Part shown: positions 1 through 12,492 of the stretch, in pieces
Layout: each line of letters begins with the position of its first letter
Numbering within the stretch: position 1 is the stretch's first letter
The notes under the pieces: generated by a model
Databases searched by the model: none
The model's input: only the letters and a program-made list of their open reading frames with translations
Told to the model about the DNA's origin: nothing
Program-made: the position numbers and the translations under genes
NCBI GenBank assembly: GCA_027625915.1
Contig: JANTQA010000021.1
Coordinates: 620,001 to 684,000 of the forward strand
Length of the DNA stretch: 64,000 nt
From: Anaeramoeba flamelloides
Lineage: Eukaryota; Metamonada; Anaeramoebidae
Reading direction: 5' to 3'

Positions 1-105
1 GTCAATTAAAAGAATTATCATTTCACAATATCCTTTTTAGGTTTCAAGTCACTCCTTGGGTGAAGAGTAAATTCACCGTAAATGACTAGACCCTGAATTA
101 TTCCA
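1..105 (+). repeat. Dispersed repeat family A, copy A1
   Basis: This stretch reads like 37800-37905 and, inverted, 20161-20246. Shared landmarks are CACAATA..CCTTTTTTGGTTTCAAG, then CACT, then a run ending in CGGTAAATGACTAGAC. The copies are clearly diverged. The left end is cut by the window edge. Nothing in it looks coding. The reading frame at 177-407 just downstream begins with GTG and has the Phe/Ile/Lys composition of random AT-rich DNA. Confidence 0.5.
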
Positions 106-419
106 CTTTTTTTTACTTTTAAATTATTCTAGAATTGAAGGGTATAGTGTAAATATATTTTTATATCAAATAGAAAGTGAGAAAAGTAAGAGGTATAAAG
201 TATCTTTTTAATTTTATCTTTTTTTGTTGGCGAAATTGGAAAAGTTTTTGGATTAATATTTTTAATTTAATTTTCCCAAAAAAAATCAAAAATTTGCAAT
301 ATTATCTCTTTCCATTAAAAGTAATTCGTTTCTATCATTTTTTCCATTTAGAACATTGTGCTTCTGTTCTCACAAAACATAAAATACTCATAATCTTAAA
401 TAGTTAAAAATTAAATTAT

Positions 420-540
420 TTAACTAGCATTAAAATCAATACTAAGCCAGAGAATAATCAGCTAATCGCCAAAATAAAATGCCCTGTTACTTGGCACATG
501 ATAATCTTTATCCATTCTTCTGGGTTTGTAAACCTTAAAT
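420..540 (+). repeat. Half copy of palindromic element N
   Basis: The segment runs from AAAATCAATACTAAGCCAGAG to a right end near GTAAACCTTAAAT. It matches the right half of the element at 25747-25979 (AAAATTAATACTAAGTCAAAG, then GCTAATC, then the terminal arm). It is diverged and lacks the left arm. Between here and the PSF1 start at 760 I see nothing else. Confidence 0.4.
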
Positions 541-759
541 AGAAAATCCTAGAATTTTGATCTTATTATTCAACATCTAAATTATGGAATAATTTCAAAC
601 AACAAAGGTTTTATGAATGAAAAAAAAATGACATATATTTCTCTAATACTCACTTTGTGTTCACTATTCTCAACCACCATTTTTTTACATTTTTCTTTTC
701 TAAAATTTTCATCTTAAAACCAATTTGATTAAAGAGAATAGAAACATAAACCAAACAAG

Positions 760-2277
760 ATGGATCAATCTGGGGTAAATCTTATAAAGGAATTAACCAA
801 TAGTTCTATGACTTTACCAAGTTATAATTCAGAACTCGTTGAAAAAGTAAAGGATCAAGTTTTAAAGCACCAAGAAACATTAAATGAGATCTTATCCGAA
901 CAAGATCCACGTGCACCAGAAATTTCTTCTGCATTATTATTTTATCATTTTTCCATGCAACGCAACAAAAGGTATCTGTGTGTTTACCATAATGAAAGAA
1001 TCAAAAAATTAAAAAAACTCTGCTGGGTCCATGGCGCTGTCTTACCAAAAAGCTTTCCACCACGTTGTTCAGATAATGAAAAAAACTTTTATAGTGAATA
1101 TTCTACTCTACTTGCTCGATTTATTTGTGATCTTAAAATTGATTTAACAACATCCAATGATCCACCATCGAATGTACCTACACCATCAATTGACGAATTG
1201 CTACGTAGACACGAGCAAATGCTCTTCCCTCAAGTGCCTGTTTCAACTACAAATGAATTATCAAAGCAATTAGAAATGCAAATGGGAAATGGTGTTGGTA
1301 ATGAAAAGGAAATGGAAACGGAAAAGAAAAAGGAAACAGAAAATAAAGAACGGTTCGTCGATCAAACACAAGATTTGAAAAATGAGAATAATCAAGGTGG
1401 GCAACAACCCCAGCAAAAAGAACAAAACACCCAAAGTAACCGAGAAATAGAAATAGAAAAGGTTAAAGAACAAATACAAATAGAAAGCGGAAAAGAAAAA
1501 GAAATAAATAATAATCAACAGATATTAAACAAACAACAGCAACCAACCGAATTACAACAGAAAACATTAATTACCACCCAAAAAAAAACCCTTGAGTCCA
1601 TGGAAATTGAAACTGAAACTGGAGCAAATACCAAGAATTCGTCTGAAATCAAAACTGTAATAAATAATAATTCAAAAGAAAAAGACGAAAGCAGCCAACA
1701 ATTAAAGAATCAAAATACTGAAACTCTGAAAGAAAATCAACAGGATCAGCAAGAACAGATAATAAAAACAAATGAAGGTACCAACACACAAGCAAAAAAT
1801 GAGTATATTAGTGAAGAAAAAAAAAAAATAATTACTTCTGAATTAGTAATTACAGCAAATGAAAATATATCCAAGCCAAGTTTGACTCAGCAAAATTCAA
1901 TTGGCAACGAAACACAACTAGCCCAACAATTAAACCAACCTGAAATTGAAACAAAAAAAATTGAAATTCAACAAAATGAAATCCAAACACAAACACAAAC
2001 AGAAAATAATATAAAATCTGATTTGAAACAAAACAGTCACAAAGAAGAAGCTGTAATTTTTCAGTCACCGAATAATAACCAAATTCATCAACAAATTAAT
2101 AAACCAGAAAATATCTCAATAAATGCACCTGTGCAAAGTTTAATAGCAAAGGGCAACTTGGGTAATTCTTCTTCAACACACACCGAATCTTCCATCCATA
2201 CAAAACCCCAAAATTCAATGGAAATTGAAAATATAAACACAGAACAGCCAACCCTAGATAATTCTGAACAAAATTAA
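760..2277 (+). CDS. PSF1: GINS complex subunit Psf1 with long Gln/Asn/Glu-rich tail
   Basis: Psf1 (GINS1) is a subunit of the four-protein GINS complex, which with Cdc45 and Mcm2-7 forms the CMG replicative helicase in the nucleus. Residues 1-140 follow the Psf1 A-domain closely: LIKEL at 8-12, LPSYN at 19-23, the diagnostic RNKR at 68-71, the helix with ERIKKLKKLCW at 79-89, VLP at 94-96, the YSEYSTLLARF helix, and PP at 135-136, where the family normally has PPKxLYIEVR. After PP the usual C-terminal B-domain is not recognisable. Instead about 360 residues of low-complexity Gln/Asn/Glu/Lys/Thr sequence follow, giving 505 residues against roughly 200 in other eukaryotes. It is a single exon, and the first ATG gives the family N-terminus. 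The stop overlaps a polyadenylation-type signal. Identification is firm; the role of the tail is unknown. Confidence 0.92.
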   Translation: MDQSGVNLIKELTNSSMTLPSYNSELVEKVKDQVLKHQETLNEILSEQDPRAPEISSALLFYHFSMQRNKRYLCVYHNERIKKLKKLCWVHGAVLPKSFPPRCSDNEKNFYSEYSTLLARFICDLKIDLTTSNDPPSNVPTPSIDELLRRHEQMLFPQVPVSTTNELSKQLEMQMGNGVGNEKEMETEKKKETENKERFVDQTQDLKNENNQGGQQPQQKEQNTQSNREIEIEKVKEQIQIESGKEKEINNNQQILNKQQQPTELQQKTLITTQKKTLESMEIETETGANTKNSSEIKTVINNNSKEKDESSQQLKNQNTETLKENQQDQQEQIIKTNEGTNTQAKNEYISEEKKKIITSELVITANENISKPSLTQQNSIGNETQLAQQLNQPEIETKKIEIQQNEIQTQTQTENNIKSDLKQNSHKEEAVIFQSPNNNQIHQQINKPENISINAPVQSLIAKGNLGNSSSTHTESSIHTKPQNSMEIENINTEQPTLDNSEQN

Positions 2278-2282
2278 TAAAA
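2275..2282 (+). terminator. Poly(A)-type signal overlapping the PSF1 stop codon
   Basis: The stop TAA runs directly into TAAAA, so AATAAA begins inside the stop codon. The LRR-U-box gene (40513-40506) and the gene ending at 63753 have the same arrangement. This is a motif observation only; no cleavage site is known. Confidence 0.4.
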
Positions 2283-3696
2283 ATCTTTTCATCTTTAAAT
2301 TGGTGAACGAAGATAAAGCCATGTGAAAAAAAGTGTGGCTAAAATGTGTTCAAAGTTGTGTATCTCTAAAACAGTTTACAAAAAACTTCAAGGGTCCTAT
2401 TTTCAGAACTCTATTAAAAACTTTTTTTTGGATCACACTTTTTTAATACGGCTTTAAAGTGTTATCGATTGGATTGTTTTATGATCCAAACTAGCAAACA
2501 AAGAGAAATAAATATTTACCTTTGATTTTTTTTGGTAAATTTATTGGTTTTTTTTTTTGTGTTTTTTTTTGTTACTTCATCACTGAAAGAGCGAAAAGAT
2601 TTTTTTAGGAAAAAAGAAAGAGATTCTCAATCAAAGAATTATTAAAGTGGTTTTTAATAAAATGTGACAAAAAAGTTTTTAGAAGCATCTATCAAAAATA
2701 TGGCACATACTTCAACAGTCCTATTTTTGTTATTTTTTTTTTAATAGTATTTTTGCCCGGATTTTGTGAAACAAGTTATTGTAGGATCTGTTAACTTGTT
2801 GAAATAGGGTATTATAGATGTTTTTAAATTTATAAAGTTTTAAATCAAGTGATATAAAGAAAAATTAAATAATTTGTTCTTTTTCTTTTTCTTTTTCTTT
2901 ATTGTTTTGTTTCAAGTTTCCTTTTGTTAATTTTGAATATATTATATTCTATTCTTCAAAAATGGTTTTCATGAACATTCAAATGTCAAAAAAGGAAAAT
3001 TATCATTTCAGATTACAATTGTTAAATCGATTTTAATCAAAAAAGGGTAATAAAAAAGAAAATTTTTCAGATTATTATATACTTATTTTACACTGATCAA
3101 AAAAGATGTATGTAGTTGAAATGGTTCGAATTGGATTATTGTCTCTTAGTAAAAACTTAAATCCGATTCCATATGAAAAGGGGAATCATAATGTCAAAAA
3201 AATCAATAAAATAAGTATAATTTTAGAAAATTCTATATAATTGAAATTCACATTTGGGAAATTGAATGGGCTTAAATTTTGGTTTCATTTGATGTTTTTG
3301 TTTCTATTTTAATTCAAAGATCTAATCTATTTTTTGAAACTTGTATTGTTTTAAAATTAACGGAAAAATAAATTAAAAAATATTTAAAAATATAAACGGT
3401 TTATTTTTAAAATCGATTTGAATATTCATTTTAAGAACCATTGGGGATACCTTTTTATGTTTTTCCAGTTATTTTTTGATCTAATAATTTCATTATAGTG
3501 ATTATCAACAATATTTGAATATTCGGAACAAATCAACAACTTAGTAAGTAAACTATTTTTCAGTCAAAGAGGTCGGGTTTTATTGAAGAAATAGAACATA
3601 TTCTATGAGTATTATTCATTATTCTTCTGAGAATAAAATTTCAATTTTTAAATCTGATCATTTTTACTAATTGTTTAACGTTTTTTTTCGATCAAG

Positions 3697-3730
<34 letters not shown>

Positions 3731-4867
3731 AGTTAATTTTGAAAAAAAAAATGTTTGGAACTCAAAAATAAACTTTTTGAAACTTCGAAATAAACATAAA
3801 AAAAAGTAAGTATTTGTATTTTATTTTAAGATCCATTTGAAATTGAAAAATCTTATTGTTAATAATTTTAATTGTTCAAAGAAATTAAGAAATTTTGCAG
3901 GATACATTCCAATAAAAGTGGCTCAAAATTTTTTTTTATCATTTTTTTTTTTTTGGAAATTTATAGTTTGATCAGGTATTTCTTTTATAAATTTCAACCC
4001 TAATCTAAAATTTATTATTTCTTGTATTTCCAAAGAATCCTAGTTTTGTTGATTCTTAAAAAATTGAATTTTTCATTTTTGATTGGGTAACTATGAGTGA
4101 AATCGAGTTTAATTTATCTTTTTACAAATGTATAAAATATCATCCTTTTTTTTTTTTTTTTTTTTTACTGAAAATAGAATATATTTCTATAATATTAAAA
4201 ATATACAATACTGAGAATATTCACAAGAATCAAAAAAAAAGTTATATGAAAGCGAGTAACTTTTTAAACAAGTATAGAAAATAACTTAAATAGTCAATAA
4301 ACATTAAAAAAGTTGTAATAATAATTTATTTCACGATTTGTAATATTTTATCAAATAAAAAATCTCTATTTTTTTTTTTTTTGAAATACTCTCACATAAT
4401 AAACATTATTATACATAAAATATTCGGGGAAGCAGTTTACATTTTTATTAGATATTAATGGGAAATGAAAAAAAATAATAAAATTTTCAGTAATATTTTA
4501 TTCATTTTTAATTGTGAAAATTTTTGAATTTTTTATTGGACTTGTTAGTGGGATTATTTTAATTTAATTTTTTAATAGTCTAAAATGAAACATATTTTTA
4601 AATTTTAAAATTAAATAAAATATTTCTTTTGTAAATTATTACTAAATTAAATTAAAAAATGGTTTTTTCCATGGAATTGCTCAGACTATGAAAATAATCG
4701 CAAAATCTGGATATCTGAATTAAAAACAATTAATATAAAATATATATAGTAAAAAATAATAATATTTTTAATATTATAATAAAAAAAAAACCAACAGTAC
4801 TTATTGGCCTTAGTGTGTAATAAACAAATTTTTGAGTCTTAAATAAAATTCCTAAAAAATTGGGAAT

Positions 4868-4985
4868 TTGGTGAAGTGTCGTAGAGTGCCTAGGTTTTCC
4901 AGAATTTAAAATAATAGAGAAAAATCTATGATTTTACTTAATTCTTTTCAATTCTGGAAAATATAACGGCAAATGGGAGAGGTTA
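4868..4985 (+). repeat. Palindromic element family I (short copy)
   Basis: Begins near GTGTCGTAGAGTGCC. It contains two facing arms, TTTTCCAGAATT and AATTCTGGAAAA, around a centre that is itself partly self-complementary (AATCTATGATTTT). Related sequences lie at about 14375-14720, 31355-31560 and 60540-61060. It has no coding potential and looks like a foldback element. Confidence 0.5.
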
Positions 4986-5576
4986 ATTACCCCTCCCACA
5001 AATAAAAAAAAAAAAAAAAATGATTTTTTCGATGTTTTTGGATTGTTTTTTATCATCTTATTTTTTTTTTCATTTTGTGGTTTCCATGTACCTTCCCAAT
5101 TTTTTTTTTCAGTGATTTTTTTAAAATTTTAATATTTTTTATTACTTTTTGTTCAATATAAAGTTCATCCATTCTAACTAATTTGAAAAAAAAAATATCT
5201 GAAAAATAGGTATTTTTTTCAAAAGTTGATAATTTTGAAATAGATTATAATCAATCTAAATTAATTCCCTAGACGTCTTTTCTTAATCAAGTAAAAGTGT
5301 CATTACTTTGAAAGAATAATTTATTTAAGAGGTAGAACTGAAATATAAGATGTAGTTTTGTCTAAATTTAATTTTCAGAATTTTTTTTTTCTTGGAGTAC
5401 TGAATCTTTATATTTGTGATTTTGTTCAACAGAATAAATGTATCTCTTAAATTGTTACGGTCTTTCCAAATTTACTGTGGGATTATGTAAATATAAAATT
5501 TTAACGTTAATAAGAATTTACAGTCAATCCAAAGCTACATTGAAATTTTATCAATATCAAATCTTGATGTTGATAT

Positions 5577-6580
5577 AACTTTTTAAAAGGTTCAATATGA
5601 GAATAATAAAGCCCATATTGAAAAAAAAAATTCCTAAATGAGTCAATATTCAAGAATTTTTTCTGATTTTCAAAAAATAAATTTTCAGATACCAAAATGA
5701 CTCTAAACATTAAAAATTCATTAAGAAACAAACGAAAATTTCCTCTTTTAAAAATGAATTTATTTTTCGAACACATTAGAACATCATTAGAAAAATATTT
5801 TGCATATGAACTCATTTATGAAAAAATATTTTCAATATGAACTTTCTTATTCTTTTATTCTTAGATTTAAAAATCTATATCAACATCAAATTTTGATATT
5901 GATAAAATTCCATGGTAGCCTTGGAACAGCTGTATAAATCTAAGAATATAAATATAATAAATCTCATATAGAAAAAAATTTTTAACAATTGAGTTAATAT
6001 GAAGGAATTTTTTCTGATTTTCTAAGAAGAAAATTCCAGAAGCCAAAATGATTCTAAAGATCGAAAAAATGTTGAGAAAGCAGATACAATTTACTCTTGA
6101 AAAAAATGAATTTTTTTTGGTCGCATCAGAAGATTTATTTTCAAATGGACTAATTAATGAATAAATATTCTAATGCGGTCTCTCGTATCCAAATATTGAA
6201 CTTTTTAAAAATCTATATCAGCATCAAAATTTGATATTCAAAAGGTTGTATCTAAGAATAAAAATGCTCATTTTTGAAAAAAAAATTCCTAAATGAGTCA
6301 ATATTCAAGAATATATGGTTGATTTTCCAAAAAATAAATTTTCAGATCCCAAAATGACTCTAAACATCGAAAATTCATTAAGAAACTACATAAAATTTAC
6401 TCTGAAAAAAATAATTTTTTTTTTGATCATATCAGAAGTTTATTTTTCTTATCAACTCATTTCTAAAAAAAATTTTTCAATATGAGCTTTATTATTCTTA
6501 TATTCTTAGATTGTAAAATCTATATCAACATTAAAATTTGATATTGAAAAAATTTCATGGTAGCCTTGTAACAGCTGTAT
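5577..6580 (+). repeat. Tandem array of three ~310-360 bp units (family G)
   Basis: Three head-to-tail units lie at about 5577-5935, 5936-6240 and 6241-6580. Units 1 and 3 share CCTAAATGAGTCAATATTCA, then CAAAATGACTCTAAACAT, then TTCATTAAGAAAC, and both end with CATGGTAGCCTTG.AACAGCTGTAT. Unit 2 is more diverged (GAGTTAATATGAAGGAA, AAAATGATTCTAAAGAT). Each unit contains a short self-complementary block of the form ATCAAAATTTTGAT. The only long frame across it (minus strand 5507-5815) starts with a common codon by chance and is not shared by all units, so I do not call a gene. Confidence 0.65.
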
Positions 6581-6618
6581 TTTCTCATTAATAAACCATT
6601 AGAAAAAGTTTCCCTTCT

Positions 6619-6649
6619 CACTAGTTCTTCGCTTGATGAAGAGCTAGTG
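6619..6649 (+). other. Perfectly pairing 12-bp hairpin
   Basis: CACTAGTTCTTC and GAAGAGCTAGTG pair over 12 positions with one G-U wobble, around the seven-base loop GCTTGAT. It sits in a locally less AT-rich patch just after the family G tandem array. It could be a structured RNA or part of an element end; there is no evidence for either. Confidence 0.4.
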
Positions 6650-7995
6650 ATCATTTCAAATCTCACACCCTTCAAGTCATGAATTGAATTGACTTTGTTG
6701 AATTAAAGGTCGATTGCCAAAACGAGGATCAAAACAATAGTCAAATGAAAAGGAATTTATCAAGCTGAAAAATTCAAACAAAAAGAAAAATAATTTTTTC
6801 TTCAAATTTTTCATTGTTTGTTGATGGTAGAGGACTAAAAATTTCTGAAATTTGTTTTGGTACTTTTAAAAAATCATTTTTACGGATTTATAAACAATTC
6901 ACTGATTTACAACACATTTCTTGTAAAAAGTTCTGTGCAATCCGATCAATCCAAAAAGTTTAAAAAAGTTCTCTTCCTCGAATCAATCCCAAAAGTTGAT
7001 AAAAGATCGGACGATTAAAAAAGTGTAAATTTGTATTGTATAAATTTGGAACAGAACAAACATTGTGTTTAGTCATTTTCAAAAAGTGAAAACTTTTTTT
7101 TTTTCTAATTTTGTTCGAATTAAAACTGTGTTAAAGTTTTGTGTTTAAATAAAGTGAAAACTGTTTTTACAAAAGTGATTACCACTAGTTAAAACGACTA
7201 AAGTACAATATACGGTTTTTTTTATCTCTCCAACAGATTTCTTTCAACAACAAGTCGATTGCCGTATTTTTGAAAAGCTTTGATTGTTTTTAAAAAAAAT
7301 CGATCAGGATATTGAAGATCTTAAAAAAATGGAGACTATTCAAAAATAACAATCAAGAAAACTTCTATTTTCTTGGAGATCAAATAAGAGAAACTTGAAA
7401 AGACAAAAATTAAAAAATCAAAATAGAAAGAAAATTAAAGAACCTTAATAACCGAATCTTTTTAAACTAAAGTACTTATTGAAAAAAAAATGATATTTTC
7501 GAATATTCAAATAAAAATTGATAACACGTTGCAAAGAAAAAAAATAATAAATTTTTTGTTTTCACAATTTTATTATTAAAACCATTGAACAAAATTCTAA
7601 TTTCAAACAATTTTATCTGATGTAATTAGATTTTGATAAAAAAAATAGAAAAAAGTTTGGGTTTTTTTGAGTTTGTTAGGGATTTAAAATTAATGAATAA
7701 AAGGGTGAATTCGCTACCAAATACGATCAGTTATGAAAGAAAAACTGAATTTTTCATCAGGTTTTCAAAAAAAAATTTTTCAACCTTATAATGAGAAATT
7801 AAGAAACAAAAACTGAAATTCATTCCCAAAATCCTCAAAATTTATCAACACTTTCTTTTTTAAGATCCTATTTCATTTTTGTTCCGTTTTATTCATTCAA
7901 CAAATTTTTTTTTTTTTTAAAATATTGCTAAATTTTGCTCTAAAAACCTTTTAATTTTTGATAGTTTTTTATAAATCCAACAAAACAATTTATAA

Positions 7996-8835
<840 letters not shown>

Positions 8836-9469
8836 GTTTTTACTAGATTTAATTTTTATTTAATTATACCCTTTTTAATCATCTCTTTCTTTTTTTCTGA
8901 TCAGAATTGATTTGAAAAATTATGTATTGGAGTTTGTTTTGTATGGGGGTTTTGGGGGAATTTTTTCTCACCAAAATTTAATTTATTTTTTTTGAGTGGT
9001 TAGAGAAAGACTAATTCCTTAATTTATAAAAACAAACTTCATTTTTTTTTAATTAATTTCTAATAAATGTAAAAATCATTTTTTTCTAATTTTAAATATT
9101 TTTTGTTTTGGCGTTTTTGTCTGGCTTTTTTTCAATTAGTGAATATTTATACAAAAACTTTTGAAAATTGTTTTTAAAAAAAAGTTTAAAAGTAGTCAAA
9201 GAACAAATTATTCGAACCCTTTTAAAACTATTTGCTTTTTCTTTGTTAAAATTGCCTTAAGGGGGTTCGCAACACCCCAACACCTACCAAAATTGAATCA
9301 TCTGAAAGTTTAATAAAAAATATCTTGTTACTCAAAAGGGCACCTTTCCAGCCAAAAAGAGGTAAATTCGATATCAAAAACACCCTTAAAAGAGTTCCAA
9401 TACCCTCGTAAAATTTTAGCCACTGTGAATTTCTCTTTCAAAAAATTATTTTATTTTTAACATTTCAAA

Positions 9470-9665
9470 CAATTTTGATAATATTGCCTATTTTTAGTCA
9501 TGCCTAAATTTGATTTTAATATTTCAAAATTTCAGTTTCAAATCTATAAACATAATAAAATTACTTGGACTATTCAAAAAACATCCCACTCTTGTTTTTA
9601 CAAGATTGAACTTAATTAAAATTTTGAACTTGCACTTGAAAGAACCTTAAAGCTATTCACGTTTT
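9470..9665 (+). repeat. Dispersed repeat family M, copy 1
   Basis: Shares CATGC.TAAATTTGATTTTAATATTT, then TTTCAGTTTC or CATTTCAACTTTC, and later GCACTTGAAA with about 54390-54580, and in reverse with about 25995-26180 (inside HPS1 intron 1). It is diverged and its ends are unclear. Confidence 0.4.
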
Positions 9666-11340
9666 AACATTTTCATTAAACGATCTGCCTTTTTTAAAGA
9701 TATGTGGATATATAAATATTGTTTTTTTTTAACTTCAAAATGATTATTTTTGGTTAAATTTTTTTGTTAAATTTTGTGATAAAAAATTTCTTTTTGAGAA
9801 GTGATGTGAAAATATCATTTCACCAACCAACCCAAAGGATATAAACACCCACATTAAGTCGTATATCCTACAAAAAATAAAAATATAAAAAAATTAAATC
9901 TTTAATTTTATTAATTAATAAGATTATATATTTAGTAATATTTTACAAAAAACCATTTATAAAGCAACTTGGAAAATATTATTTACTTTTTTTTCAGGTT
10001 TAGACTTTTCGAGATCTAATTCCAAATCAATTTGTTTTACATTTTTAGACCCGCAAATTATTTAGTCATTAAGAACTTAATTTTATTGACAAATGTCAAT
10101 GGAATCTAACTATTTGTGAAATTCTTATTTTTTTTATTACTATTTTTTTCAAAATTCTACTTAAGGGTAAATTTATCTCTATGCATTGACCAGTTATCAA
10201 ATAGATATTTTTTTACCAAAAAGGATATTTTGTAAGTATACTCAATATAAGTTGACAATACCCATTTGACCACTCCGTATCCCAGAGATATCAATTGCAA
10301 AAAAATTTACTGAACAAAAAAAAAAGTTGAAAGGATTCATAATCTCAAAAAAATTCAGAAAAAATTTTTTTTACTTGAATCTTTGATTTAAAAAAAAATT
10401 CCAAAGGGACCGTTTCAATTCACAAATACCAAAAAAAAATTTTTTTTAGAGAAATTCTCATTTCTAAAATATTATATTTTGAAAAAAAATCCAATAATTC
10501 CTCATTTTATAATTAGAAATCTTTAAATTTCACAAATTACATATCAAGTATATTCTTTCAGTTCAAAATCTATTTATGTTAATTTAATTTAATATAATCA
10601 TTGATTATTTTTTAACATACTATATATAATAGAGTAAGGTTTTATAACATTCACAGGAGAAAATTTACATATTTGAGAAATAGATAAAAAAAAAATCTTC
10701 AAGATCTCAAAAATTTACCAAGAGTGATACTTCAAAACCAATACAATTTCATCAAAAAAAAAATAATCTGAACCAGATTATATTAGTAATTGGGTGTCAT
10801 TCTTTAGTACAATTTTTGAAAAAATATCTATTTTTTTCATTGTGGCTTATTAAGATACTGATCACATATAGATTGAGTTATTTTTCAATGTATTAGACAC
10901 TCATAATAATTAGGATTTTTTTTTTTTTGTTTTCAATTTCAAATAAATATTTTTCATATGATGATTAGATCCCTCATAAAAGAAAATGCGAGGTTTAATT
11001 AATCTTTTAAAATATCTTTAAACTTGATTATAATATCTTTTAAACAATTATTCGTTTTATTTCGTCATCTAGGTAATTCCCATTTATCAAATTTCTTGAA
11101 AATTAATTCAATTTTTCTATTTGTTTTTTTCTTTAATAATTGGTTTTAACAACTTATCGATTATTAATAAAATCATAATCTACCTTTCAATTTTATTAAA
11201 CAAAAGCATCTAATCTCTTTTATAGATATTTTTTTTTGTTTTTCAATAAAAAAAAGTCAGACTTTTAGACCCCAGATAATAGTAGAAGATTGAATTATAA
11301 CCATCTTTCAAAAGTATACTCAACAGATTTAAAAAATGTA

Positions 11341-11534
11341 CAGCCAGTTCCACTTTTAAGACATAAATTTGAATTAAATTTAAGGCATAGAAAAATTCTG
11401 GAAAAAAAGCACTTTTTTTGTATTTTTTTTTTACACAATTTAATTTACTAGAATCTGAATTTTGTACCCTAATTTGAGATTTCTATTTTGCCTTAAATTT
11501 AGTTGAAGTTTGTACCTTAAAGTGGAACCGAATG
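11341..11534 (+). mobile_element. Palindromic MITE family B, older copy B3
   Basis: Flanked by TA on both sides. The left end CAGCCAGTTCCACTTTTAAG pairs with the right end CTTAAAGTGGAACCG. The interior follows copies B1 and B2 but is clearly more mutated. It is non-coding; overlapping short frames are artefacts. Confidence 0.65.
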
Positions 11535-11934
11535 TACTAAAAAAACATTCAGATACTGTAAAAACAATTATTTGATTAAAAAGAAAATATTCGAAAAAAA
11601 AATAATTTTTCTGATTATTTTGAAAGGGAAAAATGATAATTCGATCAATGCAAAGCACTTTAAAAAAATAGAATATTTGACAGTATCTTTGTCAAGCCAT
11701 GATAAAGTTTTTAAAAAATTGTATATTTTTTTATCAATTTGTGATTTTCTAGAAAATCGTGAAAATCAAAAATATCGCGAGAAATCAAAAATATCGTAAT
11801 GATATAACAATCTTGATAACTGTTTAAACAAAATGGTAAATACCAAAATATCATGATAAACAGTAAATCATGATTTAATAATTGTAGGGTTTTTGGGAAC
11901 ATTCAACAATCTTTCTACAAAGGAAAAATTTGCT

Positions 11935-12492
11935 TTGATCAAAAAATAGGTTATTAGGTGAAAAAAAAAATTCTTTTCAAAAATAACAAAAAAGATACTT
12001 GATTAAATCAAAGATCAGATCAAAGAGTTTTGTTGTATTTTATTATGATTTGGTTGACATACTGATTGATCCTTTTCACCAATAAACATAAGAACAAACG
12101 ATAAAAAAATAGTTTACCTATCTATTGTGATGTTATAAACTGCACTGAATAAAAAAAGAATTCTTAACCAAACTCTTTCAGTTGTTCTTTAAAGAGTGTG
12201 TTACTATTGGAGTATAACCTTTTCTTTACTATAAACAGGCTGAAAGGAGTTGGATAACTTTTCAAAAGCCATCCCAATAACTAAGTAACATTATCACCAA
12301 TTATTAAGATTGTTTGTACAATTGTTTTCTTTTTATTCTTCTACTTCTATTATCTTCATATCGAACAGAAAAAATCTCTTTTTTTTTAAAGGTAGTTTTT
12401 TTGATCGATCGCCAATAAGAAACAAAAACAACTCTTTCTTCTTTTTGGTTATTTAACGTGTGAAGGTAATAACTTCCTTTTTTAAAAAACAC
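11935..12492 (+). mobile_element. Element family H, copy H1
   Basis: About 550 bases here match, in reverse orientation, 58430-58945. Shared stretches include AGATACTTG, GATCAGATCAAAGAGTTTT, GGTTTGGTTGACA, AAAGGAGTTGGATAACTTTT, TTTTGTACAATT and TATTCTTCTA. Both copies are flanked for a few hundred bases by scattered ATATCGTGAT-like words (about 11750-11900 and 12820-12960), so the full element is probably about 1.2 kb. No transposase is seen. Confidence 0.55.

Noticed and set aside
177-407. 76-codon open frame near the window start
   Set aside because: Begins with GTG, is dominated by Phe/Ile/Lys/Asn as expected by chance in AT-rich DNA, and lies among diverged repeats.
1270-1518. Minus-strand frames across the PSF1 tail
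   Set aside because: Antisense shadows of the repetitive Gln/Asn/Glu codons.
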